Assembly (NCBI RefSeq): GCF_023053635.1
Contig: NC_086172.1
Span: 92,966,181-93,030,180, forward strand
Length of the DNA: 64,000 nt
DNA from: Elgaria multicarinata webbii
Lineage: Eukaryota > Chordata > Lepidosauria > Squamata > Anguidae
Direction: 5' to 3'
Shown: piece after piece, positions 46,406 to 56,930 of the stretch
Layout: each line of letters starts with the position of its first letter
Position numbering within the stretch: the stretch's first letter is position 1
The notes under the pieces: model-generated
The model's input: the letters and a program-made list of their open reading frames with translations, nothing else
Databases searched by the model: none
What the model was told of the DNA's origin: nothing
Translations under genes and position numbers: made by a program

Positions 46406-48046
46406 TGGCCCAAGGTGCCTAGTAGGTGAAGGGTGTGATTTATAAATCTAGCCTCTGTCACCAGCTGTCCCTCTCTCCTGCCTATACAGAAAGAATTCTG
46501 GATCTGACAGTTCTTGAGAGCAAAAATGTAAGATGTTGCTGCTACCATCTCTGACTGGGTCTTGAGGCATGGGAAGACAAATGCCCCCACATGATACGTC
46601 TGATCCTATCTGTTGCTATGGCTGAGTGGGTAGGGAATTGGTCAGTCTACAATGTTGATTTGAGTCAAGGGAAACTCCCACTCTTTTGCCAGTGTGATTG
46701 CTTTTGGCCTGGCATGCAAAAGGTGAGTATGGTGGGGCTCAAACTCACATCTCCCATTTCTCAATCTCATGCTCTGTGCAGTGAACAACTGGAGGCTGAT
46801 ACTGTCAGTGGCTTCCCCTATTGTGTGACCATGACCCTCCATCTGTCTGCTTGTCAAAAGAACCTTTCTTTCCTGAGATGGATTTTGAACTTTTCTCCCA
46901 AGCGTGTTGTACATGCTCAGTGTAGGTCTCTTTCTAAAGAAATTATGTAGGTAATGGGCTGTGTGTTCTCTGCTTCCTTTCCTTTGTGTGTTAAGTTCCA
47001 AAACAGTGGTTGTGAGTGGCATAAGAGGATCCCAAACCCTGCTTGTGGGATTGTTGCTGTCGGTGCCACTAGGTACTGACTGACTGTGGACGCTATAGCA
47101 TTGTGTTTATGTTGTGACACAGGCAGATGTGCTGGGGATGTGGCCCTGTTGACGTGCATTCATTGGCTCCTCTGCATGTGGATAACATGTGGGCATTACT
47201 GCTGGCTTAGCCCATGGTTGGTGGGCTTTGAGATTTTCTACGTCTATAAAATTTCCACCTCTTTGGGATTTTCCAAGGTGTGCTTTTTCCTCTCTCCTCC
47301 CAGGCTATGGCAACTTTTCTGCCAATGTAACAACATATTTCCTCCCCCCACCCCCGGTTATAATTGGCATAAAGGATTGCTCTATTACCACTGCTAGTAT
47401 TAGTACCACTTCATTGCCATGAATATGGTTTTAATTAATAAAATTCAGAATGTTCCATTTATATCTGCCAAATTTATATTTTCAAATTACAAGTGTTCAG
47501 AGTGAGTGATTTAGATTCAACACACTGAGAAGGCAATAAAAGAACCTCTTTCCATTCACTGAATCCCTTTCATAACAGCAAGCCTTTGGTCTTATCAGAA
47601 GTTGATTTAATTACCGTTGCGGTTGTGTAGAATATTTCTCTCTACTGAACATTTCCAGAAAGAAAGAGTGGAGAGAAAGAAGAAACAGAATCTGATTTGC
47701 TTAAAGGAATATAATTAGTCTGTATAGAGTGGAAATTAAAAGAGTTTTTATCTTTTCCCCTTCATTCAGAAAATTAAAACAATGTAAAGGAAAAAATACT
47801 TTTGCAACACATAGTAGTTGATATAGTTCTGATGTATCATTTAGTTATAAAGAAATATAAATCAAGGGCAAAAAAATCATTGATGTCATACCACCCAAAC
47901 ACTTAAATGCACCTCTATTAAATATTACAAAAATATAAAGTTTGATTTGATAAGTACTCAACTTCACCAGAACTGAGAGCAACTTGCACTTCACAGTACA
48001 AAAACTTTTAAGAACAAATGGAAAGGCTATCAAGAGTAATGGGAGT

Positions 48047-48536
48047 CACACCAAGGATTGCACTACTTTCACCGCAAGAAGAACTTAAATGTAATAAGGA
48101 AACGAAAGAGCTAATAACGAATCTGTTGACGGCTGTGAGGCTGATTGTAGCCAGGATCTGGAAGATGCAAGGAGACTATTGTATTTAAGAATGGTATAAA
48201 GAAGTGTGGGACATTGCTATAAATGAAAAATTGACATGTAATATTAAAATGAAAAAAGCTATAGTAAAAACAAATGATTTTGAGGGTATATGGAAAAAGT
48301 TCCTGGAGTTTGTATTTTCTAAAGGAAGTGGGAAACCACCAACAGAAGAAACTATGAGTTTTTGGAAACAGGAATGAGATCCCGAGGTGGGGGGAGCACT
48401 GTTATGTTTAGTATAAATATGTTTAATAGGCAAAATTTGAATATATGATATTAAGGTAATTTTATGTTTATGTAACAAGTGATTTTTTATTTGAGGTTTT
48501 GTTGTTGTTATATATTGTTTAATAAAAAATTAAAAA
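48047..48536 (+). mobile_element. 5'-truncated L1 LINE with 15-bp target duplication
   Basis: The identical 15-mer AAGAGTAATGGGAGT flanks it (48032-48046 and 48537-48551). The plus strand encodes the end of the L1 ORF2 protein with one or more frame breaks (KLTCNIKMKKAIVKTND, then FWKQE and a stop). This is followed by a 3' UTR with GAGGTGGGGGGAGCACTG and an A-rich tail. Confidence 0.87.
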
Positions 48537-48662
48537 AAGAGTAATGGGAGTAATGGGACCCTACTCCTGAATCAGGTTTAATTTTTTAATAAGCTCATTT
48601 TCCCCAATGGAAAAAACCCAATAATTTTAATGAAAGTATTTAATTTCCATAAGGATAACCAT

Positions 48663-48891
48663 GAGAGCCAGTGTGTTGTAGTGGTTAAAGTGTTCGATCC
48701 AGGTTCTAGTCCCCACTTGGCCTTGGAAGCTCACTGGGTGACTTTGGGCCAGTCACAGATTCTCAGCCCAACCTACCTCACAGGATTGTTGTTGTAAGGA
48801 TAAAATGGAGAGGAGGAGGATTATGTACACTGGTATGTGTTCCTTAGAGGAAAAATAGCAGGATACAAATGGAATAAATTAATAAATAAAC
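48663..48891 (+). mobile_element. Sauria/ACA-type SINE (tRNA-derived)
   Basis: Starts GAGAGCCAGTGTGTTGTAGT. The polymerase III B box GGTTCTAGTCC is at 48702-48712. The body GCTCACTGGGTGACTTTGGG and CAACCTACCTCACAGGATTG is followed by an AATAAATAAATAAA tail. This SINE type is, to my knowledge, typical of squamates and is the best clue to the organism. Confidence 0.85.
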
Positions 48892-48892
48892 T

Positions 48893-49105
48893 AGTCTGTA
48901 GTACAAAGAGTCTTATGGCACCTTAAAAACTAGCAAATTTATTCTGGCATAAGCTTTAGTGGCTACTGCCCAGTTCATCTGATGTATGCCAAATCACCAG
49001 TTTGATGTTAGCACTTTATGCATCTGATGAAGGAGACAATGTCCATGAAAGCTTATGTCAGAATACATCTGTTAGTCTTTAAAGTGCCATAAGACTCTCT
49101 GTAGT
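48893..49105. repeat. Unclassified interspersed repeat (TCTTATGGCACCTTAAA type)
   Basis: GTACAAAGAGTCTTATGGCA, then CATAAGCTTTAGTGGCTAC, with a reversed partial repeat near 49020-49105 (GCATCTGATGAAGGAGAC, CTTATGTCAGAATA). Abuts the SINE tail. Class unknown. Confidence 0.5.
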
Positions 49106-50218
49106 ATTTAAATTACAATATTTTAGAGATCTTATTTACAATACAATATAAACATAATATTCGCTTCTAATAATTTACTCCAGTGGTTTATTTTGTTTGT
49201 GTTTCATTTTTCCTAACATAAATGATGTGAAGTTCTATTCTTTCGTTATGAAACTTTCATAACTCAGCTATAATTGAACTAGAGAACATTAGTTATTAGG
49301 CAGATTAGAAATGTAATAACAAAATAATAAAATAGAATAGTATTGTTTTAACACTTCTAGAAAGGCATCCAGAGTAATATGCTTACAAACAATAGAATTA
49401 TTCCTAATTTTATCCAAAGAGCTATTACAATGCTACTAATAGTCATTTGTATCATAAAAATAATTATGGAGCTGGAAAAAATGTTAAAGGTTGTCTTTCT
49501 TATAAAATAAAGATTTTTAAAAAATCTAAAGCAATCCAAACATGCTAGAATTCATCCATGCTAAAGATTTCATGGATTCCTGACCTGACAGACTATCAAA
49601 GAAAAACAACTATTCAAATTGATTTGCAAATTTTGTATCAATGTACTTGTCTTCCCTCCACCCGCTAGCACTTGTTAGCTGCAAATCTCCTACTCAATAG
49701 AAATAGGTGGATTAGTATATATAAACCTCTAGGGCATATTTTTGTAGTGACTGAAGTAGTAAATCTCTACTAACTTATATTATAGCAGTTGTAAATAATT
49801 CAACAGCCTGAATCATTAACATGAGATATACATAAACCAGTTTTAATACACTTCTTCAATTATAATAGGTACATAGAGAAAATATTTTACTTAGAGCTGA
49901 GTATAATTGTCTGACTGTTTTTGCATATTGAAGTAAAAGAGCAAAGACATGATACTCTCAAGGCAAACATGGTTTATTAATTAAAGCAAACACCTTCACT
50001 GCATTCCTCTGAAGCACTGCTGGAAAATGCACAGAGATAAGAAAATATATTTGAGTCAGCAGCTGAGCATCATAGTGTCAAATGGCTGAGAGAAAATAAT
50101 AATAGTAATTCAAAAACACACACAGTGGTAAATGCCTGAACGAACTAGCTATGACCTGCTGGTCCCAGTACTCCAACCTTTTAAGCACACATCAGGTGAG
50201 TGGGTGCCCTTGCCTTAC

Positions 50219-50273
50219 CTGCTCTCCCAGGGTACTAAGATCTCCTTTCTGAGGTACTCCATTGCTGCCGTTC
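50219..50273 (-). CDS. OTOG: OTOG coding exon 3: N-terminal linker
   Basis: A 55-base exon between a pyrimidine-rich acceptor (TTCTTTTCCTTCCTAG) and the donor GTAAGG. It encodes NGSNGVPQKGDLSTLGEQ after a split Arg codon. It is too short to find by ORF length. It was chosen because exon 2 ends in phase 2 and exon 4 starts in phase 0, which requires a length of 1 modulo 3, and this exon has it. It contains an N-glycosylation sequon (NGS). Confidence 0.75.
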
Positions 50274-51030
50274 CTAGGAAGGAAAAGAACAAGGCTGGGT
50301 TTGTTCAGCAGAGGTAATATGCACCTTTCTTACTCATGCAGAACTCAGGGAAGTTGCACCTCTACTCAGACTGAGGCCCCCAGGCTGAATTGGGACTTTT
50401 CTTATGTGTGCATACCAGACAAAATGGATTTAAGGGGTTTCCTCTGACTCTTGATGTTACAAGCAGTGTGAATTCTCATTCAGATTTAGGTTGCTTTTAT
50501 TTTTACATTACATTATTTTTATAGGTTGCTGTTGTTTTACATTATTATTATTAGTATTATTATTAATTCTATTTTCCTCCATTGTAAACTCCACTCTAAC
50601 TCACTTTCAAATAAATGGGGCTGGAAAACATTAAAAGTTACCAGATACTGAGCACTCAGTGAATTTCAAATTATATTGGCATAGATGCAGGTGTGAATTT
50701 ATACCTGCATAAGGCATTCCTCTGTGGCACCAGATCTCCAGCTATCAAATCTATTTCTTACTCTGTATGGGAAATAAATCCTGGAATCCAAATACCTTTT
50801 GTGGGAAAATGCTTCCATTTATTTACATGTATGCCCATTTACTTATATTTTAATGCATCTTCCACTTGCAAGAAGAAAAGAGAGGGGGGAAATCCATTCC
50901 AAATATTTGACAGAAGAAAATATGTGTATCTGTTTCAAGAAGAAGAAGCAAACAAGCCCAATTTGTTTGTTTATTTAATTATTAACTGTAAATTCAATTT
51001 AATTATTAAACTCCTCATAAAATAAACTAA

Positions 51031-51121
51031 GGCTGCAATCCTATACATACTTACCTGGCAGTGACACCCACTGAACTAAGTGGGACTTACTTCTGAGTTG
51101 GCATGCATAGGATTGCACTCT
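51031..51121. mobile_element. ~90-bp palindromic repeat (TGCAATCCTAT family)
   Basis: Ends GGCTGCAATCCTATAC and GCATAGGATTGCACTC in inverted order; inside, AAGTGGGACTTACTTCTGAG. Other copies: 51275-51345 (partial), 53181-53240, 53490-53582, 54861-54929, and diverged ones at 10545 and 29760. Confidence 0.7.
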
Positions 51122-51405
51122 AAGTAGCCAAACTCCTGTGGGTGTGACACTACTATGCCACATTGAAGATGTTTTGAAACATTTACATTCAGAAATAGCA
51201 TTCATTGCCATATTGTGTTTAAAAACAACCATCTTGTGTCACCTTAACTTTCATGGACTAGAGCCCACTTCATTAGATGATTTACATTCAGAACTAAGCC
51301 CCATTGAATTTAATGGAACTTACTCCTGGATATGTGAGTTTAAGGATTGGAGCCTAAGTGGGCTCTATTCCATTAAATCCTATGCCACTGGTGACACAAC
51401 ACTCT

Positions 51406-51509
51406 GGCTGAGTTCGAATGACACGCTAATCAATGGGGGGCGGGGGGGGGGAGTAATAGGAACAAAATGGAAGTCAACCCTTGTCAGTTCTTGTGGTCAG
51501 AACTCAGCC
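51406..51509. mobile_element. MITE with GGCTGAGTTC ends (short copy)
   Basis: Starts GGCTGAGTTCGAATGACACG and ends GTCAGAACTCAGCC, about 104 bp, with a G run inside. The same family as 51883-52068. Confidence 0.65.
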
Positions 51510-51564
51510 TCTCTGTTGTTTTTGCTGCAACCAACTAACATGGCTATTGTCCATCTCATGCCTT

Positions 51565-51684
51565 AGGGCTCAATCTTATGCATGTTTAGACAGGGGGAAA
51601 AGTCTTATAACTCCCAGCATGCCCCAGGCAATCATGCTGGGAGTTGTGGGGCTTTTTCCTGTCTAAACATACACAGGATTTCAT
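51565..51684. mobile_element. Palindromic MITE (ACTCCCAGCATG core)
   Basis: GCATGTTTAGACAGGGGGAA, then ACTCCCAGCATGCC, mirrored by CATGCTGGGAGTT, then CTTTTTCCTGTCTAAACATA. Arms of about 45 bases form a long hairpin. Confidence 0.7.
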
Positions 51685-51825
51685 TCTTAAATGTTAAGAG
51701 AATTTCAATACCAAGTAACTAAGGGTTGATAAAGCTTCAAGATCCAGTTCCCAAATTAGACAAGCATTCCTGTCTACGCAAAATAGACATAGGTTGGTAA
51801 GATTGTCTGCAGAACACGCTTGAGA

Positions 51826-52139
51826 AAGAGCTCCTGTGCCAAAAGGCAGATTTTCGCCAGGTGCAGCTTTTCCCACCACAGGGGCTGAGTTCGGACGACA
51901 TGCTAATCAATTTAGGCTGCAATCCCATTTAGGATTGCAGCCTAAATGGACTCTATTCCCTGGTGACACAACACTCTGGCTGACATGCTAATCAAACGGG
52001 TGGTGGTGGTTAGTAATAGCTACAGAATGGGAAACAACCGTTGATTAGCGTGTCGTCCGAACTCAGCCAGAGCGACTTCTCCTGGTGGAATTTTCCTCTC
52101 TGCGCTACAACACTTAAAGGTACAGCAGCCCACCCAGGT
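51826..52139. mobile_element. Fold-back MITE split by a second MITE
   Basis: Left arm GCTCCTGTGCC, then TTTTCGCCAGGTGCAGC (to 51882). Right arm CTCCTGGTGGAATTTTCC, then CACTTAAAGGTACAGCAGC (from 52069). The arms resemble those of 23111-23232. The middle is the element 51883-52068. Confidence 0.6.
51883..52068. mobile_element. MITE with 28-bp terminal repeats, nested
   Basis: Starts GGCTGAGTTCGGACGACATG and ends with the reverse complement over 28 bases with one mismatch. Inside, a small palindrome GGCTGCAATCCCATTTAGG is mirrored by CCTAAATGGGATTGCAGCC-like text. The ends resemble those of 30741-31278 (GGCTCAGTTCAGACAACAC), so the two may be related families. Confidence 0.78.
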
Positions 52140-52316
52140 CTGGTCCGGGGCAGATGTCCTTAGGCTGATGCGACAGCCGAGTAAGCTTCACCGATCTGTA
52201 CGCATAATAAGAAAAAGGAAAGGTATGGAATTGCAAAACCACTTGTTAAAGCGCGCAGCAGCGTCGCGAAGTGCAGTTCTGCTACACCGGCGAGCCACGC
52301 CACGCACACTCCTTAC

Positions 52317-52377
52317 CTTGACGGGCCAGGGGCCGCGCTTGGGGAAAGCAGCGCCACCGCGCTCCACGAGAACAGGG
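52317..52377 (-). CDS. OTOG: OTOG coding exon 2: rest of the signal peptide
   Basis: A strong acceptor (CTCTTTTTTTGCAG) and donor (GTAAGG) flank 61 bases. The exon encodes the end of the hydrophobic core (LFSWSAVALL) and a small-residue region (SPSAAPGPS) that suits signal-peptidase cleavage. It joins exon 1 at phase 1 and leaves two bases for exon 3. Intron 1 is only about 200 bp. Confidence 0.72.
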
Positions 52378-52580
52378 CTGCAAAAAAAGAGGAGCCGAGC
52401 TGAGCGGGATAGAAGGCACAGGCCCCCGGACCCTTCCTTCCTTCTTTCCTTCCTCACAACCCCGTCAGATGTCCCCAAACCGGCCTCGCTTCTCCTCGTC
52501 CCACTCCACGTCTGTCTCCCCCAGAAGCGCAGGAGAACGAAAGGCCCCCTCTCGGAAAGGGTGTGTTCTCTGGAACTCAC

Positions 52581-52635
52581 CCTGAGGAATCCAGACGTAA
52601 AGCAGCACCTTGGCGCGCCTGGAGCACGGCTCCAT
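52581..52635 (-). CDS. OTOG: OTOG coding exon 1: start codon and signal peptide
   Basis: Encodes residues 1-18, MEPCSRRAKVLLYVWIPQ, plus one base, followed by the donor GTGAGT. A basic N region (RRAK) leads into a hydrophobic stretch, as expected for a secreted protein. The start was chosen because it gives a signal peptide that continues in phase into exon 2. The start context has G at +4 but C at -3, so it is only moderate. The exon lies in a GC-rich region. Homology at this divergent N terminus cannot be shown by eye. Confidence 0.7.
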
Positions 52636-53180
52636 CTGGGCGTAGCGACTGGCGGACTCTGAAGCGGCCGCTCGAGCCTGTGAGGAGAAAGGCGCAGTGC
52701 CTCACCTGCGCCTAGGGAGCGTCTCGGCGCCAAGGAGCACGCGGCGCTGCTGGCCAGTGGAGGCAAGGGGTGGGCCCACCGCTGGCTCGCGTCGCTTCGC
52801 TCACGTACCGAACTTTTCTCTTTTCTTCGGCGATTGTGGCGGCGGCAGCACCCAGCCTTGGCGCTGGGGACGCCTCCCGCGATTAGCATAATTTAGCCCC
52901 CTCTCAGGAGGCGCCGTCCCCCTGGCCTTTCCATAGGCGGCTCAAGAACGCAATCTCGTCGAGACGGTGTCAGGTGGGAATTTCTGCTTCTGGCTGCCTC
53001 CTCAGTTTATCCAGTAGTGAGAAAGAAGAACCGAAGCGCTCTCAAACAGTCCTGTTTCCTTGTGTCGCCACCTGCCATTCACGTTTTCTCAGAAGGAAAA
53101 AAATTCAACGGAGTTCAATCTCTCTGGGAAGCTGGCAATGGATTGTAGTGTTTTAACCCGGGCCTAAGAACGTTTGAAGA

Positions 53181-53240
53181 AGATCCCATTGAGTTCAGTG
53201 GGCCTTACCTAGAAATGAAGATGCATAGCGTTGCAGCCTA
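53181..53240. repeat. TGCAATCCTAT-family repeat, partial
   Basis: ATCCCATTGAGTTCAGTGGG, then ATGCATAGCGTTGCAGCCTA. Confidence 0.6.
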
Positions 53241-53489
53241 AAGAACTGTAATTGAACACAACGAGACTTGCTTCTCGGTAAACATAAATAGGATGATGCT
53301 GGTAAATGTGCCCCTGAGCTCCTCCTGTTACCAACAGGTTCAGCCTCACTGGAACTATGGAACTCACTCCCACAAGATATCCTGAGGGCCACCAATTTGG
53401 ATAGATAAATTCTTGGAGGACGAAGCTGCCACATGTGAATATTATGCAAAATACATTTGTGGTACAGAACAATGGGAAAGTGTCTTTAC

Positions 53490-53582
53490 AGTGCAACCTC
53501 ATATGGGTCTACTTAGAAGTAAGTTCTACTGAATTGAATGAGACTTTTTCCCAGGTAAATGTGTATAGGATTGCAGTCTTAA
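53490..53582. repeat. TGCAATCCTAT-family repeat
   Basis: AGTGCAACCTCATATGGGTC, then GTGTATAGGATTGCAGTCTT; inner AGTAAGTTCTACTGAATTG. Confidence 0.65.
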
Positions 53583-54169
53583 GGCGTAACTACATACTGT
53601 GCCTACTTCTGACCCACATTTCCCCAGTAAAATGTAGTAAAAGAAATACACAAAAATATATCATGGCATCCAGCACTTCCCTCTCCACTTCACTGCCTGT
53701 CATCTGCAGTGGCCAAAGAAATGCTAAATGTTGTTTTAAAATAAGCTTTAGTATGTAAGCACATTGAGGTGATGTGCCTCAGTAGCCTCCATGTATCCTT
53801 CTTTAGTTAGACTCACTGATGAAAACTGCTTAAAAGTGGTCTTTTATTAATCTCCCACATCTATAATGCAAATACAAAAATACCTCGACAAGAAAGTATA
53901 TTTGATTTAAGGCAGCTCTCATCAATGACACTAAAAAGCACCTTTTCCAAGCCTTGTTGTGCTATTTGTGATATGCCATAATGATGTTAACATGAGTGCA
54001 AGGCCGGCCCTGCCATTAGACAAAGTGAGGTGGTCACGTGAATCAACAGATGCTGGGAGGTGGCAGCAAGATATTGAAGAGAGTTGTATGCCATGCAGCC
54101 TTCCCTGCAATCCCTAAACTAGCCTGCTGCCTTTAGGGGCAATGGAGGGTGGCTCCCCATCATTAGTGT

Positions 54170-54235
54170 TAAATATTTATTTATTTATTTATTACATTTT
54201 TATACCGCCCAATAGCCGAAGCTCTCTGCAAGACT
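54170..54235 (-). mobile_element. L2-like LINE tail, reverse
   Basis: ATTTATTTATTTATTTATTA, then TATACCGCCCAATAGCCGAA. A short remnant. Confidence 0.7.
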
Positions 54236-54860
54236 CATCTTGCAGTTCAGTTGGCTTTTGTACATGGAATGGGAAGGGTACCATCTTGTTATTTGCTTTA
54301 GGTGGCAAAATGTCTTGGGCAAGCCTTGATTAGTGGAAGAGAACTATTATTAAATGGAATGTACATTTTGACCTACATGAAGGCTTTACGTTCACACTGC
54401 AGACTGATTCCAACAAGCCAAATTTAATGTAAACATGGCTTTAAAATGGCAACTCCTATCCTACATTAATAACCACATATGCACGAATGATGTGTGAGAG
54501 AAGTACAAAGGTATTTTTAGTGTACTCTATGAAAATGCTTTAAGATATGGGAAATGGAATCTCAATAATGTATTTGGGGCACTCAACTCCTGCAGTCCAT
54601 ATGCATCAAGGCTTCAACCACCACCTAACCACATGGCCAGCAAAACCAACTCAGGCTGCTGCAAAGGAATTGACACAGGAGGAAAAGTATATCAACCTTC
54701 TATACCTTCGTTACTGCTGCCATTTCAAACTAGTCTACAAAATACCCTGCTTTCTGTATTACTAGGTTTATATACTGCACAAACATTGGTCACTATTTGT
54801 CTTAGATAGGAATACCTTTTCCTTCTGAACAAACTAGCATAAATTCTTATGTCTAGTTTA

Positions 54861-54929
54861 GGCTAGGTTTGTATACCCACTTTATTCAATGGCACTTACT
54901 TCTGGGTAAACATGTATAATTGCACTGTG
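54861..54929. repeat. TGCAATCCTAT-family repeat, diverged
   Basis: TTTATTCAATGGCACTTACT, then AACATGTATAATTGCACTG. Confidence 0.5.
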
Positions 54930-55094
54930 ACTCTCCAAGGAGGTAAATACATAATGGCCTCATTTAAAAACAACAACAACACTAAAACCTGTCCTTTGGA
55001 GAGGCAGCTATATCCTACTTTGAGCTGCTATTATCCATTCATTCAAAACTGTGATTGAATTTTAGTTATTTCAATTGGCAACCCTAGGTTTCTC

Positions 55095-55190
55095 TTTATT
55101 TATTTATTTTTAAAAATATTTTATTTACATTTCTATACTGCCCAATAGATAAAACTCTCAGTGGTTCATAAAGGTTTAGGAATTAAAAAT
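55095..55190 (-). mobile_element. L2-like LINE tail, reverse
   Basis: TTTATTTATTTATTTTTAAA, then ATACTGCCCAATAGATAAAA. Diverged. Confidence 0.6.
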
Positions 55191-56119
55191 TAAAATCCTT
55201 AAAGATTTCTGAGTTTACTTCCTCTCATTATTTAAATGAAGAAATATTTCTAACTTATTTCCCCTCTTTCCTACCTTTTGCTCCTCTTTTGCCTTCCTAA
55301 TCTTCTTTTATTTCTGGCCTTCCTTGTTCTGTGTGCATTTTCTCTTCCTTTTTAAAATCTCCTCTCCTTCTTTTCTGCCTCCTTTCTCAGCCATCTGCCA
55401 TACTTTCTCTCACCCCCTGTCTCCTTTACTTCATCCTTCAACTATCCCATAACAGATGCTTTAAAAGCTGCCAGTGCCAGGTGAGAAATTGTCTCAGATG
55501 AAAAGAGTCTCTTTTCTGACTGCTTTAGGAAGTCTGTTAACAGCAAGTAATTAAAAAGATCTCATTCCCCTCTTTGTAATTAGTCCCCATGTATTGTATT
55601 TCCAAGTGATTCAGTTCGGTAAGAATGATGACACAGCAATGACATCTTCACCAAGAACCCTGTCTTCCTGTAAACACCAAGAGAAAAATCAAAAGGGTGG
55701 CTTCTCATCCATCCCCACATTTATATTTCTGCCCCCTGAAAGATTTAACATCTTATATTTCATTTGCACATAGAAACATGGAAGATACATAACAGAATTT
55801 CTGTTTTCGAAAACTTGATTTTCCAGGTCTCACTAATAATCAACATTTATTCTATGTATAATCTAACTTCACAGGCTGAGTGTAGAGGAAGTACAGCTGC
55901 CAAATACATCTGGAGCAGCTAGCTAGCAATTAAAGTGGGGGGGGGGTGTCACATTTTCCTGGCGACATGTCATGGGCTGACCGATAGGAAAAGACTGCAA
56001 CCAAAGTGCTAAATGGGAAGGAAATGTTTGCATTTTCCTGCAACTAATCTGCTGGTTGGGAAAGCTGAGAGATTATTTCTCTGCAATAAGAACTGAGGTG
56101 TTACTTCATTTCCATGGAG

Positions 56120-56345
56120 GATAAGGCTATTGATTGCTACTAGTTCTGATGGCTATATGCTATCTCCAGTATCAGGCAGTGAGCCTATGTACACCAGTTG
56201 CTGGAGAACATGGGTGAGAGGGTGCTGTAGCAGTCATCTTCAACTCATGGGTTTTCTATGTACAGCTGATTGGCCACTGGAAAGAATGCTGCACTAGATG
56301 GAGCTTTGGTTTGATCCAGCAAAGCTGTTCTTATGTTCTTATTAT
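56120..56345 (+). mobile_element. CR1-like LINE 3' end
   Basis: TTGATTGCTACTAGTTCTGA, then TGCTGCACTAGATGGAGCTT and GCTGTTCTTATGTTCTTATT. The same lineage as 13326-13842. Confidence 0.75.
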
Positions 56346-56887
56346 GTATGTACTTTGTCTGTAATACAATGCAATTATGCGTGTTTCAGCACATGCAAAT
56401 AATTAAGGGTATTTTTAAAGTGTTACATAAACAAATCAGTGTGCACATGCAGACTTCTGTTTTTGTGCACCTCTTGCTGGTCCAGGGTGTTTGCATTACT
56501 TACTTGCATGGAGTTATTAATATTAACATCTCAGACTATGGCAATACTCCAGACAAATAATCTAATATTATGTTAATGTTTAAGGGAAGTACCTGGATCA
56601 TATAACAGCACACTGTAAGATTCAATTTAAGCTGCTGATACACCACCTTTAAAAAAATCAAATCAACCATTAATATAAGATATGGCTTTTATCAAAAGTT
56701 CATATATACCTACTTAATATTTGTCAGGTATCAAGTAGTAATGAAAAATAATAAATTAAGCTTGTGTCCTGTAAGCCTAGATCTATCTTTCTAGCTATTA
56801 GAAGAAGTACATGCTTGAACAAGCTTTAAGAGACAACAGAACTTCAGCAGAATAACCCCTTTCTATGTGCTGAGCTAGTCTCTATTA

Positions 56888-56888
56888 T

Positions 56889-56930
<42 letters not shown>

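Larger units (their letters stand above)
45243..50218 (-). other. OTOG intron 3 (5.0 kb)
   Basis: Repeats listed separately. 46520-47450 is unclassified, moderately complex sequence, perhaps a decayed element. 49110-50200 is AT-rich with nothing recognised. Confidence 0.55.
50274..52316 (-). other. OTOG intron 2
   Basis: 50450-51000 shows T-rich text that may include an old LINE tail, with (ATT)n near 50545. 51030-52140 is a pile of small MITEs listed separately. Confidence 0.6.
54..52635 (-). other. OTOG: OTOG (otogelin) gene, 5' part, 25 coding exons
   Basis: Span of the gene from its start codon (52633-52635) to the last exon visible. Otogelin is a secreted, cysteine-rich glycoprotein of the tectorial membrane, otoconial membranes and cupulae of the inner ear. 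The 25 exons join in phase into 982 codons with no internal stop: signal peptide (about 1-32), linker, EGF-like (about 91-118), VWD1 (about 130-285), C8 (about 325-396), TIL (about 398-455), VWD2 (about 491-650), C8 (about 690-755), TIL (about 757-815), another TIL-type module (about 853-935) and the start of VWD3. The paralogue OTOGL has the same layout. OTOG is preferred because remembered segments around the second C8 ([13 protein letters not shown]), the TIL before VWD3 ([15 protein letters not shown]) and the VWD3 start ([12 protein letters not shown]) agree closely with mammalian OTOG, and because USH1C lies head-to-head beside it. The remaining exons are outside the window. Confidence 0.9.
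52140..52960 (-). promoter_or_regulatory. OTOG: GC-rich, CpG-rich 5' region of OTOG
   Basis: High local GC and many CpG against AT-rich surroundings, covering OTOG exons 1-2 and about 300 bases upstream of the start codon. The 5' UTR and transcription start probably lie between 52640 and 52900. No clear TATA box is seen. On the minus strand an ATGCTAAT sequence, one base from the octamer ATGCAAAT, lies about 250 bases upstream of the start codon; its meaning is unknown. A long open frame running through this region on the minus strand is a by-product of GC content. Confidence 0.6.

Noticed and set aside
46591-47022. Open frames of about 120 codons on both strands
   Set aside because: No recognisable domain, no splice context fitting OTOG; probably inside an old repeat.
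47613-47642. Possible 30-base OTOG exon with a very good pyrimidine tract on the minus strand
   Set aside because: Its length (0 modulo 3) cannot connect exon 2 or 3 with exon 4 in phase, and the exon at 50219-50273 fits exactly. The donor GTAATT is also weak.
48663-48740. Functional tRNA gene
   Set aside because: Only polymerase III box similarity within a SINE; no cloverleaf or acceptor stem.
49992-50020. Minus-strand stretch with a TTTTCCAG acceptor and an EECSEG reading
   Set aside because: 26 bases, wrong phase for the neighbouring exons, weak donor; not needed once exon 3 was found.
54-52635. OTOGL, mucin, VWF or SCO-spondin instead of OTOG
   Set aside because: The domain order allows OTOGL, but remembered local sequence agrees better with OTOG and USH1C next door settles it. 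VWF and mucins lack this EGF start and C8/TIL wording. A protein search would confirm.
52188-52889. 233-codon open frame on the minus strand over the OTOG 5' region
   Set aside because: GC-rich by-product. It runs through real splice sites in another frame, and the reading is basic and low in complexity with no family resemblance.
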